In this document: positions 1 through 12,480 of the stretch, piece by piece
Numbering within the stretch: the stretch's first letter is position 1
Layout: the number at the start of each line of letters is the position of its first letter
DNA from: Hemibagrus wyckioides
Lineage: Eukaryota; Chordata; Actinopteri; Siluriformes; Bagridae
DNA: 64,000 nt
Assembly: GCF_019097595.1 (NCBI RefSeq)
Contig: NC_080716.1
Span: 13,033,401 to 13,097,400 of the forward strand
Direction of reading: 5' to 3'
Notes under the pieces: generated by a model
What the model was told of the DNA's origin: nothing
Seen by the model: only the letters and a program-made list of their open reading frames with translations
Database searches by the model: none
Program-made: the position numbers and the translations under genes

Positions 1-797
1 CCTCTCGGCTTGCTTTCCATCTCTCTGTTCTTTCTTACACTCATTCACTTTTCCCATCTGCTATCTGGTCATAATGGATGTCCCGCTCTGTTGTGCCCCC
101 CCCCTTCAACAGTCAATTAACTACACTTTGAGTGAATGGTTCTGTTTTCCTGGGGAAAAAAAATTAAGTCAAATGTCTATCAACATATAAACTGAGGTGC
201 GTTTACCAGTTATTCTCCACCTTATATGTCACATGTCATTGTTGAGCTGAGTGTTGGTATTTGCAAAACTAACTGCCTTAATGACATAAAATAACATGCA
301 TTTACTAGAAACGGTGTGTTAAAATAAATAATCAACCAACCAGACTTGCTCTCATGTGGCCTGGTAAGTAGAAAGAGCTTTCATGGAGGTCTAAGTTCCA
401 ACAACTGGGCAAAGCAGCACATCATTACTGCTTGGTACAATATTGTTTACTGTGTCCTGGATAGAGTGTATTCCTGCTAGGTGCCCAGTGCTACTGGGAT
501 CCACTGACATCCTGAATAGGAGAAAGTGTTTATTGAAAGGAAAAACAGTCCATCAAGCACCCTAAAAAAAACACACTTCTTGATAGATGCATCTACAGCA
601 CTTCAATAAGATGAAGATGGACTTCATGTTAAGACTTGAATGAATTTCTGGAAACATGATTTCACTTTTTAGTACATAATTAAAAAGGAAAATGATATCA
701 CACTATCGAGTGTCACCCAATGAGGATGCGTTCCCTTTTGTGTGTGTGGTTCCAAATTTCTTCATGTCAACTCAGAGGAAGTTTTTTCTCGCCATTA
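1..797. other. Upstream flank, no gene seen
   Basis: AT-rich sequence with no plausible exon, RNA gene or recognisable repeat. It ends at the left edge of a SINE. Confidence 0.6.
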
Positions 798-799
798 TC

Positions 800-1030
800 A
801 CCTAAGTGGTGGTTGCTCAAAGTGGTTATGGCTCTGGGTTCTTAACTGGAAGACTGGGGGTTCAAGCCCCAGCACTGCCAAGTTGCCACTGTTGGGCCCT
901 TGAGCAAGGGGCGCTCTATCATGGCTGACCCTGCGCTCTGACCCCAACCTCCAAGGATGGGATATGCGAAGAAAGATTTTCCCTGTGCTGTAATGTATAT
1001 GTGACAAATAAAGGCCATTTCTATTTCTCT
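800..1030 (+). mobile_element. tRNA-derived SINE
   Basis: The head looks tRNA-like: an A-box-like AGTGGTTATGGCTCTGGGTT is followed by a B box, GGTTCAAGCCCC, at 859-870. The body reads AGCACTGCCAAGTTGCCACT, then GTTGGGCCCTTGAGCAAGG. The tail includes GTAATGTATATGTGACAAAT followed by AAAGG. From memory this head-body-tail pattern is abundant in catfish and other otophysan fish. There is no coding capacity. The copy is not pristine, since its A box and body carry changes. Confidence 0.75.
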
Positions 1031-1143
1031 AGCTTGCTCATTGGGGATACTTTGATAAATTTATCAATTTAAAATTTCTATGCTGTATTTATATATTTCT
1101 GTAAAGCTCCTTTGTGACCAACAATGTCCATTGTTAAAAACAA

Positions 1144-1146
<3 letters not shown>
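1031..1146 (+). mobile_element. Interspersed repeat 3' tail (unclassified)
   Basis: The segment contains GCTTGCTCATTGGGGATA and then a stretch ending TTTCTGTAAAGCTCC and CAATGTCCATTGTTAAAAA. The same series of motifs recurs at 60483-60735 in this window, so it is one repeat family. It is common in teleosts from memory, but I cannot name the class. It directly abuts the preceding SINE and the following TATC/GATA array. Confidence 0.6.
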
Positions 1147-1235
<89 letters not shown>

Positions 1236-1243
1236 CTCTCTCT

Positions 1244-1293
<50 letters not shown>
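1147..1293. repeat. TATC/GATA inverted tetranucleotide array
   Basis: About 22 TATC units (1147-1235) run into a short TC stretch and then about 12 GATA units (1244-1293). The two halves are reverse complements, so the array is a long inverted repeat able to form a hairpin. Confidence 0.95.
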
Positions 1294-4200
1294 TTGAGTG
1301 TTTTATGGTGCCACGACATGATTTAAATTCACACACACCTATGTGTTTCGATGATAAAATGCACATGGCACATGATTATATGAAGCATGTATCTAGCCAC
1401 CACACTAATACACATTTTCTGTATCTGTTTGTCTGTAATGCTGGCTTTTTTCCAACCTAAGCATAAGTCACACATCTGCGATTTCCCTATGTTTACATGA
1501 ACTCAATATGCACAGACATGTATTGTTTCCTGCACTCCAGAAATGTTAAAGCACTCCCAATTGGATTTCAAATTGTTTGATTTTGGTAATTTATGCCAGA
1601 TGTAACCTTTTATTTGGACGTGTGAGGATTTGGCGTGGAGTGTTTTTGGGGAGTGTTGTGTCTCTCGGTGGCTCTGGCCCGATGCCCCACGCCTGCTCTG
1701 TCTGGCTCTCTCAGGCTCATGCCCTGCTGTTTGCCACCGTCTCTCTGGTGATGGGCACCATGCCACACATGGCTGATGTGACAGTTAAGTGCTGCACTGA
1801 GTTGCCAGTTGGAGTCCCTGGCATCTCCAATGCCCTGATGCCTTATATCTGTTTAATCAGTGCTCAAAAAGCACACGAGGCCTATTGGTATGTCCCCAGG
1901 ACCGTAAACATGTAGGCCGTGACCATGGCTTTGGCTTTTGGCGTCCGTCATTGTGAACTTGTGTGGAGTTTTGGTCGACACCTTTTATCTTCTCCCTTGA
2001 AGTCTCAGGGAAACTGAATTTCGCTGACAAATTAGTCAGTATATCATTAACTCATATGATAGTCTTTGCTATTTCGTTGTAGACGGACTTAGATAAATAT
2101 TAGAAACACATCTTTCATAGTCTTTGACCTTTCCAGTATATCAGATTATACGCTTAGCACACACAAAATGTAAATCTCCTCGTGAACCCGCACTGTCCTT
2201 TGTCTTGCCCTTTGTGTCTGAAGCAACGTAGAACAGCTGTGGAGCCAGCTGTGGACAATATCTATGAGGCGAATAGGAATGTCTCTCTTCCTCCCACTGA
2301 ACGGTTGCTCTTCCTGTTTTCAGCTCCAGAACAAACTATCACACTTCAAGTTATCCAGTACAAGTCAGTACTATTTACGAATTCACTAAAATCCTGCCAG
2401 CTGCTAGTGAAGGTGTTTCAAACTGAAGCCATATACTGCAAGGCTTTCCTTACTCGGCTCATTGTTATACAGGAAGTTCTGCTACCTGAGTCCTGAACTG
2501 GATGACTCCTAGTCTCAAACTGCTCTCTGAGGACCACCTGAGAGCCGGGGACTCAGAATCAAGTTGCCTGGCTTTAATCCCGCAAAGAATGTGCCTGTGA
2601 TTTCCTCACTAGTGGCGCTGAGTGAAACTCAAAAAAACCTTCTGAATAGATTTTCTGGTTCTCCAATGGACAAACCTGTTCATCCAAAAAGCATCTGCTC
2701 AAGCTTGTGAAAATTTAAAACACTTTTTTCGTAGTTGATATCATGCTGCACTGGGATCTTCATTAATCTGCTAAATTTTACTTAAGAGCAGTGAAGTGTG
2801 ACGCGTTTTCACATCACTGGATCTAAATGGCTTCAAGTGATGGACATTTTGATAAGTGAAAGTGCTCTACGACTGAAGCCATCCCTTTGTCGGCTGAGCA
2901 GAAAGGGGAGACTTCGGGGAGGATAAACTTTGCTTAGATGAGAGGAAAGGCAAGCCTTTTATCTTGGGCAGGCACTGTATTCTACACAATGTCTCTCCAG
3001 TACAGCCTAACAAAGAGCTCCTTATGTACTTCCTCTGGGCTGGCAGGCCTAATACCGCAGTGCTGGGGACGGTTGCGAGGAGACGTCTTTTAGATACTGA
3101 GCTTTGGATGGTGTGGTGGATAAAGAACAATTCACTGGTTCGGTAAAGTGTGTGTGTGCGGGTGTATGTTCGTTGTGCCCTGCTGAAAGGTGGTGGCTAA
3201 ACCCCAAATGAGCTAGCTCCGCTGTGAAACCTATCTCTGCCCCATGTCTACCTTATTTGAACTTCCTTGCTAGGCTTGCTCACTATTCACATCCTTTATC
3301 CTAAAAAGGGTCATTTGGAATGTCATGTAGCTTTTTACTGAATGCGAGCATCTAGCTAGCTGCCTACTTTGGCAATCTGCTACTCTTAGACTCTCTGCTA
3401 CATTCCTTACACGACCCAAACCTTGAATTCATGAAAATCTATATCTCTACCTCGGTGGAGTCTGTCTTGTCATTAACTCTTGCTGAACCCTCAAAAGTCC
3501 CAAAAGCCACCCGCCCTCCATCGTCATGGTTGGATGCCTCCCGTCCTGATGCTGTCTGTCCTCAGCAGGGTCTCTGTTGATTGGCTCGGTGTGTGTCCTC
3601 CTCAGTGCCGTGGTGTGAATGACGGCCCCTGTCAGTGCTGACGGGCTTCCCCGCTGCTCCATATTCTTCCTCTGACTGACAGTTGCTCGTACCTCCTCTG
3701 AGCCACCCCAAAGGATTGCCTGTGTCATGGCAGGGCCACCTCGCCCTCTAAAGGAGAAAAAAAAGACTCTTGGCAGAAAGTCTTTAATGTTGCTCCCAGG
3801 ACACTGAGAGTGTGAGTGCTGACCTCGAAACAAACACAAGACTCTCTCACTCGCCTCAGACAGACTTCATTGAAAAGGTTGGATCGCCATGGGTTACACC
3901 AGTGCAAGTGAACAGAGATGGGCTCTTTTAATGATTTATTCCCACTACATTGTCTTCATGAGGCAATAATCAAATGAACAAACTTTATTTAGTTTTAACA
4001 TGACCCAAAGGATGTTGTTCTTATTATATACATAATTGGCATTAGAAATAACACTGGCACTAATTAAACCTTTAGGAATAACTGGAATTAATTATCAAGC
4101 TTAATACTTTAATAATGAGCAGTGGGTGTTTGTATGACAACTGATCCTGCTCTGCTATTCAGTGTCTCTGGCCTTCAGAGACAATCTGTTAATATAAAGT

Positions 4201-4744
4201 TTGCTTCATCTTTTTGGTGGTTTGTTACAATTTAGTTTTCGTTTAGTTTTAGTTTCATTTAGTCTGTGGAGATTGGTGTCTGATTTGTGTGGTCTTGTTC
4301 TGTTCTCTGATTGACTTAACCATGTTCCTGGGACATACAAACACGTATGTTATGACTGGAGTCAATTAACTCCTATTGTCCCGCTCTTATTGTCCTAAAG
4401 CAGATGTCTTCTTCTTCTGTGGAGTGACAGGTGGTCATTTGCATTGGCCTATAGGAACAGTATGTATAGTAGAAAAAAACTTCTTTACTGCACTTATGTA
4501 TATTCTGGAATATATCTACTTTACTTCATTGTAAAGGATTGTGTCTGTTTTTTGTTTTTGTTTTTTTTTACTTTTTCGTTACAACTTGGAATTTTTAATG
4601 TTAGCATTAAAAAGCATAATTTAAAAACTTTTATGCAGACCAATTTCCCCTGATACCATTGTAACTTAACAAAATTTTAAATCAGCAGAAATCAGTAAAT
4701 ACTTTTATTCATTTGCATAGGATTTTTATCTATAGTGATCAAAA
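1294..4744. other. Upstream flank, no gene seen
   Basis: No exon or RNA gene is recognisable. A GC-richer block at about 1620-1950 holds several TGCCA/TGGCA motifs and two TTGGC motifs near 1929-1940, and could be a conserved non-coding element. The open frames here are short and resemble no family I know. Confidence 0.5.
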
Positions 4745-4870
4745 GCAGATACAAGTGAGGATTAAGGACTTTACTCAAGGGCCCAATAATGGATAACAGG
4801 CTGTTCTGGGATTCACACTGATCTACTCTTGCCCCAAAATGCACACAGCACATATCATGATAAATTCTTT
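4745..4870 (-). mobile_element. Degraded tRNA-derived SINE fragment
   Basis: ACTCAAGGGCCCAATAATGG, followed by a motif similar to CTGGGATTCACACTGATCT, resembles the reverse complement of the GGTTCAAGCCC...TTGGGCCCTTGAG SINE body. It is heavily mutated, and no clear A box remains. Confidence 0.4.
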
Positions 4871-5034
4871 GAATCATTCACCTACATGTGGGTGATAAAA
4901 AAGATAAACTAATAACTTGGTTATCTTATGCAAGATGATATTGGATATCTGCAAGTTTTGAATACTGCAAATACTGAAAATCAGATCAGAGAAAAACGTT
5001 TCTATTTTGCTGATACACTGATATGTAAATGATT

Positions 5035-5290
5035 TGGCCTTCACAGACAGCAGATCTCAACCCAAGTGAACTCACATTTGAGATTTTGGGCTGGTGTACG
5101 AAACAGAATTCTCCACAACCATCATCAAAACGTCAGTTGAAGGAATATCCTTCGGAAGAAATATGTTCATTGCCTCCAGTACAGGTCCCGAGATTTGTAG
5201 ATTATGTGGCACAGTCTACTGAGATCTTCTGGTGGCTCTTGGTGGCCCAACACCATACTCACCATTACAGATGTTTTATGTCAATTAATG
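5035..5290 (+). mobile_element. Tc1/mariner transposase C-terminal remnant
   Basis: The + strand encodes a decayed version of the Tc1-like transposase C-terminus. It contains TADLNPSELTFEILGW, recalling the usual SPDLNPIEHLWE catalytic-region motif. A middle part reads SPQPSSKRQLKEYPSEEICS, and the end resembles the family's ARGGPTPY terminus (here VAQHHTHHY). The conserved glutamate and tryptophan context is damaged and the frame is eroded. The N-terminal two thirds and the terminal inverted repeats were not found. This is a dead fragment. Confidence 0.75.
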
Positions 5291-5383
5291 TTCTAATTAT
5301 AATGTCTGAATTAGGGTGATTGTAATAGCTCTAGTAGTTCATAGATTTGAATGTCTGAAAAAGCATCAAGCACATAATACCTG

Positions 5384-5645
5384 GTTTTATTCTAACCTTG
5401 GGTTTCTGTTTGTGTGGAGTTTTGCATTTTGTCCTCGTGAATGCAGTCCAGGTTTTCCAGGTTCCTCTCACCTCCACAAATCACCACATGCTGGTATGCT
5501 TTGCTAAATGAGTGTGTGATTGTGAGTGACTGGTGTCCTTCCAGGATGTTGTCCCACCTCACATCCAGGGTTCCTGTGAAAGCTTCCAGATCCACCATCA
5601 CCCTGAACTGGACAAAGCAGTTAATAATGAAGATGAATATTGATA
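5384..5645 (+). mobile_element. Interspersed repeat, SINE-like (unclassified)
   Basis: The segment reads through GTTTTCCAGGTTCCTCTCACC, ACTGGTGTCCTTCCAGGATG, TCCAGATCCACCATCACCCTG and a tail near AACTGGACAAAGCAGTTAAT then AATGAAGATGAAT. From memory, this ordered set of motifs is a very common teleost interspersed repeat that often ends in AATGAATGAATG. I cannot assign a class. Confidence 0.6.
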
Positions 5646-8288
5646 TATGGTACATTCACTTTTTCTCTTAGTAATTTATAAGAAAGCATATAAAAACCAT
5701 AAAACAACATGGAAAGATTATTGGTTACAGTGTGTCCAATATTCTGCAGCTATAGGGAGCCTTATAATGTTAAAACATTATGCTATAGATTAAAAAAAAT
5801 CATAGAATATTATACAACAATTCAAACACTAAGCATACCAGCTAAACTAAGATTTTATTTTAAAACCTTTTTTCTTTTTTTGGAAACCTGACATCATTTT
5901 AAAATAATTAATTTTTTTAATGACTTAAAAATTCCATGTCCTTCGATCTTACTGAGGCTCAAAATGTGATTCAGTATTATATTAATATATTAGAGTGGAG
6001 AGCTTATTATTTCAGCAAACCTAAAGAGGTCATAATGTGTTAAAATGTAGAGTTGCAATATTTTTTATATTGATTTCCTGGATTTGTGAATTATAAATGG
6101 TGAATTTATTGTAAAGAATTTTAGATCAGAATACGATCCTAAAAGAAATCAGTATGACCTACAACCATAATAAATATTTAACTTTGTAGTGGTAGATAGT
6201 AGGTGATAATGATTTCCACCATTATTATATGAACCGTTTAATAATTTGCACTGAATATGTAAACAAACTGTCAGAATTTATTTACCTACATTAAAACCTG
6301 AGTGACTCTGGCATAATTATCAAATTGCCACCTGTTGTTGACATCTGCTTACACAAAGTTTTAGAATTATAGGAATAAAACACAAACCAGCAAGCTCTTT
6401 TCTTGTAATTGCCAGACAGCCTGTCCCATGTGGGCCTAAATTTGGTTACAGGAATTAAGCCCATATTGCAAACCCAGATGTCCATCAAAAATCCATTGAA
6501 ATGTATTCTGCTTATACTTTAAATCTTTAAACATTGCCTTCTGCTCAAAAAGCACCAAGAAATCGCTAAGTATGTAGTGTGCCATGTGCTATTCCTGACC
6601 ACTCCAGCTAATAGTTATGTATGATTGTAGCACACCCTGTCTGTGGATTAACTTCTTCACATTCTTATTAAGTTTAGAATACTTATTCATTGAAACGAAT
6701 TTCTAGTAGAGGATAATATGAAATAATTGACATAAACCCCTATCACTTGTTACTCTGCATGCTCCACCATCAATTTAGTAGCAAATGAATATTGTTGTTG
6801 TGACACTTAAACTACAGGCTTTAACGAATCGTCTCGCCCTTTGGGCCAATACAGAAATGTGGGAAAGGTTACCGACATATAAAGAACACCACTGCACTGA
6901 GGGGGTAGCGAGGGGTTTGTTCTTCAAGGCTGTGCTGCTTTGTGAAATGCCTCCTCGACCCTCGGATGCCAGTCGCACTGCGCCCCTGACTTAAAGGCAC
7001 GGTCTCACACAAACCAACAATTCACTCAGAGGGAAGCAGCTACTGGCGGGAACATTCTGCGAGGAGGCGGAGGTTGGGAATTCGCAGCCGAGGGAAAAAG
7101 GTCTGGATAGGTTACAAAGAGAGTCCCAAACATGGCACAAAGCTGGCATTCACTCCCCAAAGCCCACCACGCATGCTTGGGAGGCAGGTTGACGCTCACT
7201 CGAAATGTCAAAAGTGAGAATGTTGTTCATTTGCTAGCATGTCTGAGAATCAAAAGCAATGTAGCAAGAGTGGGATGAAAAGCACATGTTCAGATTCAGA
7301 TCTACATGTCATGAGAGCAACCCTCAGAAGACAAGCTTTTGCGTGTTGGTATAACCTGACTGCTGCCATTTGAGGGAAAGCCAGTGGTTAAATAAATATA
7401 GGAAAAGGAGGAAAAACGCTACTTCGAATTACTGTAAGCAACTGCATGAATGCTGCTATTAACAAAAGCCACCTGTAACAGTCTGAATGTTTGGACACTT
7501 ATGAGAAAGAGTAACATGACGTATGTACGATGAGGGTTATTAGATGTGTCCTGGAGTGAGTAGGTTGTGTGTGTGTTTTCTGAATTTGTCATAGAATTTT
7601 CTTAACGAAAGCTGAAAGTTACAGTCAGAAATAAAACACAACCGCCTGTGCTATTATAGGACGATAATCAATACTGGGTAATACTCTTACACCAAAGGCC
7701 ATCTAAAGTGGCTTATTCTCCTTATACTACAACAATTTGGCAATGATTACAAATGATAATTAATTAATTAATGAACAAGTCATTTCACTTATGTTATTGC
7801 AGCTATAAATGATCACTCCCTTACCAGCCTCTGTATTTTTCTCTCTTGTAATTAATAAGACAAAAAAAATGGTCATGTTAGAGATAAACCAGAAAGCACA
7901 AAGTCCCCTGCAAAAGAGGATAACTTTCTGATCCTGGAGGCTCCTTCCATAAACATCTCCTCTGACACCTACAACACATCAGCAATTAGAAATATTTTTC
8001 CTTTGTTAAACAACAGCACACTTTAAACCTACTTATCTATCATCTGTTATATCTGTAAAAGAACAAAAATCACTTGAACTATAACTTGAGCAGTAATAAA
8101 TTGAACACCTCATCAATGTGGATTAACGTCCTGAAACACTTGAATTTATTTGCACTTGCCATGTTGGACATTGTGTCTGTAATATTTGATTATATATTAT
8201 TACGTTGATTTTTTTAAATATGGAAATTGCTGAATTGTTGTGTCTTTTGCTGCCTTCCAGTGACCTGGCCAGGTCACTCTTATAAAAA
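5646..8288. other. Upstream flank, no gene seen
   Basis: Mostly AT-rich. A GC-richer stretch at about 6800-7210 holds short open frames on both strands, none recognisable. It may be a non-coding regulatory block. Confidence 0.5.
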
Positions 8289-8333
8289 ATTATTCATTAT
8301 TAATGATATTATTAATAATGATTATTAATGAAT
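8289..8333. repeat. AT-rich imperfect inverted repeat
   Basis: Arms built from TTCATTATTAAT and ATTATTAATGAA face each other across an AT-rich centre. Confidence 0.6.
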
Positions 8334-8396
8334 GTTTTTTTTCCTGGTTAATAACTAACTGATGAGTTTTTTTCCTGGTTAATAACTAGCTAACTT
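8334..8396. repeat. 31-bp tandem duplication, about two copies
   Basis: CCTGGTTAATAACTA occurs at 8343 and again at 8374, each copy preceded by a T run. This gives a period of 31 bp. Confidence 0.8.
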
Positions 8397-9044
8397 AATC
8401 TGCTTATAGATAATATTAGAATATGTAGAATCTTTGCTATATAAGTCCCTGTGAATGAGCAGTTACTTTAGAAATGATGGTGTTAAATTGATGTCAAAGT
8501 TCGAAATAATAAGGATGTGCGACATTTACCATTTAACTTAAACTAGTTATAAATAAGTTCAAAATATATATATAACCACCTTTTTGGCACTGATGTAACA
8601 ACCAGCTACAGTGACAGTTTTTGAAATATAGATTTCAAGTATATTTTACACATCCCTTAGTGTAAACAATATAGCTGTATAGCAATATAGCCTAGCTGTT
8701 TTGATATATCCTTTTTAATATAGATGCAAAAAAAAATAAGATTTATAGTTATGAGAATTTAATCAAATTTCACGTCATGGTTTTCTCATTTTTAAAAATA
8801 TTTTAAATAGCACAGACATTCAGTATATAAGAATTAAATTTAGGTTATAGTAAACACTAATGAAAATAAATGAAAAAACAAACAAACAACTAAAAACAAA
8901 AACAAATTCAAACAACAAGCAACATGTAGTGCATCTTTTCTCCATGTGTGATACTGATGCTGCTTCACAGGCCCTTTGGTGGTTTCATATTTAAATAACA
9001 TTCAAGCCTTACAAATGTGAGACTTTCCTTGTGAATAAAAAGGT

Positions 9045-9045
9045 A

Positions 9046-9096
<51 letters not shown>
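9045..9096. repeat. (AAAT)n microsatellite
   Basis: About 13 near-perfect AAAT units. Confidence 0.95.
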
Positions 9097-9097
<1 letters not shown>

Positions 9098-9309
9098 CAA
9101 TCCTTGGTTGTTGAAATACTGAGAATGCTACATTGCAGTCTATATCTGTCTTCTTAGTATCTGGTCTGTGCCCCGTGTAAGCGGTGTGTGATATCTGAAC
9201 CGTGCCTCGCTCTCATGTCTATGAAACTCGCCGCTTTTGTATGGGGAAATTAATTCCTATTTGGGCCTCCCCTCATTGACTAGAGGGGTGTCAGGGGAAG
9301 GGGGCTAAA

Positions 9310-9564
9310 GTGTGTGTGTGTGTGTGCATGAGTGTGTGTGTGTGGAGAAGATATGGGGAGGGCTGTCCAAACTACAAGTCAAACAATATACAATAGACAA
9401 GAATGCAAATAAAGTTTATATCGCATTTTCTCACAAAAACCCCTCACTGGTGTTCCCCTTGCTGCACTCCTCAGGACGCCATAAAAGACTCGTGCTCCTA
9501 ATGTACACTGCTTAAAAAATTAAAGCCCTGCCTGAAGAGCTTGTGTGTGTGAGTGTGTGTGTAT

Positions 9565-9610
<46 letters not shown>

Positions 9611-9747
9611 GAGGATTCCAGATCCTGATCCTGTCATTATAGGCAGCTGCGGAGGCTGGAGTCATTGCTTATGCACAGGGCCGTGTGTGTGTGTATGTGT
9701 GTGTGTGTGTGTGTGTGTACGTGTGTGTGTGAGTGTGTGTGTGTGTG
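9310..9747. repeat. GT and GA microsatellite cluster upstream of exon 1a
   Basis: GT tracts lie at 9310-9345, 9541-9563 and 9683-9747, with a GA tract at 9566-9613. They flank unique sequence immediately upstream of nfib exon 1a. Confidence 0.9.
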
Positions 9748-9858
9748 CCTGCGTTTTCCCATAATGCAGTGTGATAAGGATTGGCCTACATGAGGCTGAG
9801 TGTGTGGCATCTGATGAAGGCTTGATTAGGTGTGTTATCTGCTGCTGAGCTGCTCCTG
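9614..9858 (+). promoter_or_regulatory. nfib: Putative promoter/5' UTR of nfib exon 1a
   Basis: This is the sequence directly ahead of the brain-type first coding exon. It includes a unique segment at about 9616-9682 (GGCAGCTGCGGAGGCTGGAG, with a CAGCTG E-box) between simple repeats. No TATA box is obvious. The placement is inferred from the exon; no transcription start can be seen directly. Confidence 0.4.
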
Positions 9859-9954
9859 ATGAAAGCTCCTGAAAAGGCGATGGCTGGGAAAACAGCAGAC
9901 GGCTCCATCAAATGGCAGTTATGCTATGACATGACAGCCAGGACCTGGTGGATG
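9859..9954 (+). CDS. nfib: nfib alternative first coding exon 1a (brain-type NFI N-terminus)
   Basis: The exon encodes 32 residues starting MKAPEKAMAGKTADGS and ending TARTWWM. It is followed at once by a GTGAGT donor (9955) after a complete codon, so it joins exon 2 (DEFHPF) in phase 0. The alternative NFIA N-terminus that I recall has the same length and the same core (MAGK, DGSIKWQLCYD, ARTWWM), which identifies this as the orthologous alternative exon. NFI proteins are nuclear factors that bind TTGGC(N5)GCCAA, and this exon only changes the extreme N-terminus. I chose the ATG at 9859 because it gives the family length. Its context is weak (C at -3), whereas the second ATG (MAGK, 9880) has a strong GCGATGG context, so leaky initiation is possible. 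The frame is open further upstream without an ATG that I would trust. Confidence 0.9.
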
Positions 9955-12146
9955 GTGAGTTTGGTTCTTTTTTTTTTTTTTCTCTCTCCCTACATATTTT
10001 CTTCCATACCTAATGGCTTAGACGTATGACCAGGTAACTCCTCCTTCAGAGCTCTTCGTTGCATTGCTGATGAGGTTAGCATTGCAAATTTTCCAAAAGC
10101 TTTTGAGGCAACACTCGAAAACCATATTGTCTTTAGAGTACCATGAATGAATTATATATTGTAAATGTCATCCTATTATCATTTAATAATCTTGCAAGCT
10201 TTTGGTGAATATTTGCCTGAACTTGTACTGAACATAAAGTTATTCTCACCTCTCATTGCGACCCCTCTTCAGATGTTTGGCGTGTGTGTTGTTCAGTGAA
10301 GTGTGTGCAGGGGCCACGCGTGTGTCGTCAGGGTCAAGCAGGTTGAGCGGGTTGCGTAACCCTGCGCTTGGCTTGATGTCAGAGGGTTAAGGCTGTATTG
10401 GGGAGTCCACTCTCTCCTCGTCAGGGGGAAAAGCAGTCTGTCACGCTGTGATAGGTTACAGATCATATCGTAATCAGCCGTGTGTTGTTGTAGTCCATGT
10501 TGGATCCAGTTTTGCGATGTGGTGAAAGCAGCAAGTGGTAACTCAGAGTAGTAGCATTTGACTCATGAGCTCTCCATTTAGGAATTGGAAACGAAGTGAA
10601 ATCCAAGTCTTCACCTTGTTTCTGTGTCAGCCTTCGTTCAACACCGGTTTGCTGCAGAAATGATTTCGTCGGAATTTTTCTACTGCTGCCACTGAGTTTA
10701 CTTCAAAAGTTTGGGTCTTGTTTCAGGTTTTTATGAACACGGCGGTGTTTAAGATATGGTCGTGCCCTGCACTTGCTGACTTTTTTCTCTCTGTTTGTCC
10801 ATTTTGCACTGCTGGCGAACAATGGGCTTTTGTCCTCTGCCTCTGCACTAAATGAAACTACTGCTGGATCTTAGTCTACTAGGAATATTAATTCCTTCTC
10901 AGTGTTCTCTGGGCTAACTTTTTTACTTTTCCACTCTCAGTCAACTTGTCTTTAACAATTCCATCTGTGTGTCGTTACACAAGTGCATGTGCTGGGCTTA
11001 AATTGTAACCTTTTTTTAACTACTTTTATTTTCAATCTCTGACTAATTCTGATACATTTCTTTCATTTTGTTAATTTATAGAAATAAGGAAATAATTTTT
11101 CCAAGTCTCTTCCAACGAAGATGTGGTTTCTTTTTAATAATTTTAATAATTTTTTTGTTTTTGCATTAGGACCTATTCTATTGCAAGAAATGTCACTATA
11201 TGAAACACATGAATTGTAAGAAAACAAAACTTTCTTGATTTCTAGAAAGCAGAATTTAAAAAAAAATTCAACAAATAAAAATAAAAATAAAATTACAATT
11301 TAACTAGTTACATCTGAGGTAAAACTGTATATATGATTGGTAGGAAGTTTTCTTTGCCTGCTTAGTCTGTGGAACGTTTGGGATTTTAACAAGCTTTAGT
11401 ATGTTGTAAATATGAGCTTTTGCAATAACTTGTTGAAATCTTATTTTAGTCAGAATATTTATCAAACCTTAAACTAGTTTAAGTTTAAGCTTTACTTTAT
11501 CACCACATGAAGTTAGCAATTTAATGGAACTTGTTTTAAATAAGACTTTATTATTATTTTTTTCCCTTATTTTGGACATACATTTTACTCAATACCTCAG
11601 GTATTTGTGACGAATGCATGTTCTGTGTAAAGCTTGGTGAAACTTGTGGGTTCGCGGTTCGGAAACACGCTGAAGGGACAAGAGAGAGATATCAGGTCAC
11701 ATGAGGACTCACCTGCTGAATGCTGAACTGCATTTAAACCTGCAGGTTTATTTACAGGTGACAAAGGCTACGGCAGTGGCTCATAAAGAAGGGCTATATT
11801 TTTTATTTAATTCAAGTCATTATATTTATTATCGTGTTCTTATAGTAGTTAACTGATCTGAGTGGTCCCTTGAAGTGAATGAGATTAATTTATACCTTAG
11901 TAATGCAAAAATGGTACAGTTTTAAGTAACGCCACGGAAATGTATTGTGCCTGTGGAAAGATCAGGAACAGAAAGCTCTATGCATCTAATAAATGGGCAT
12001 AATATCATTGTACAGTTTTAAAGTATGTTTTGAAATGAATCTGCACTGATGGCGTATGTGGGATTTGTTTTAAATGTAAAGGACTTTCTTGTATATAAAA
12101 AAGTTTGCTGACTTAAAAGGTAGAAAGAGTAACTAAGACCTACAGG
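9955..12146 (+). other. nfib: nfib intron 1 (from exon 1a), proximal part
   Basis: The intron from exon 1a to exon 2 is 18,290 bp (9955-28244). This part has no exon or RNA gene. A GC-richer unique stretch at 10280-10480 could be regulatory. Confidence 0.6.
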
Positions 12147-12480
12147 ATGCTGAATGGAGCAGATGCTGGGGTGGCCTGTGCAGAGTGGAAACCTGCATTT
12201 ATCACTAATCCTTGTTGCCAACAGTCGTTCATTAAGGTAAACGATTATGACCCCCCCCTCCATTTTCTTTGTCGATTTTCTCACCGTTATTTCTCAGGAA
12301 GCTCCTGGCTGGCTCGCTCTGTACAGCTGGGAGACTGATGTCAGTTTGTGTGCAGCCTCCGAGCAATCTGGCCTTCAGACGATGCTCCTGCTTTCTCGGC
12401 CGAATGTGGGTCAGAGATTAGCATAATACCAACTAATCATGAATAACATTAGCATTTACTAAGGCAGTAATTAAAAGGAT
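12147..12480. promoter_or_regulatory. Candidate conserved non-coding element
   Basis: Unique, balanced-composition sequence in an AT-rich intron. It has several TAAT/ATTA homeodomain-type cores clustered at 12418-12480 (AACTAATCATGAATAACATT among them). The call rests on composition and motif clustering only; conservation could not be tested. Confidence 0.3.

Noticed and set aside
3447..3839. 130-codon - strand frame upstream of nfib
   Set aside because: No domain, no exon structure and ordinary composition.
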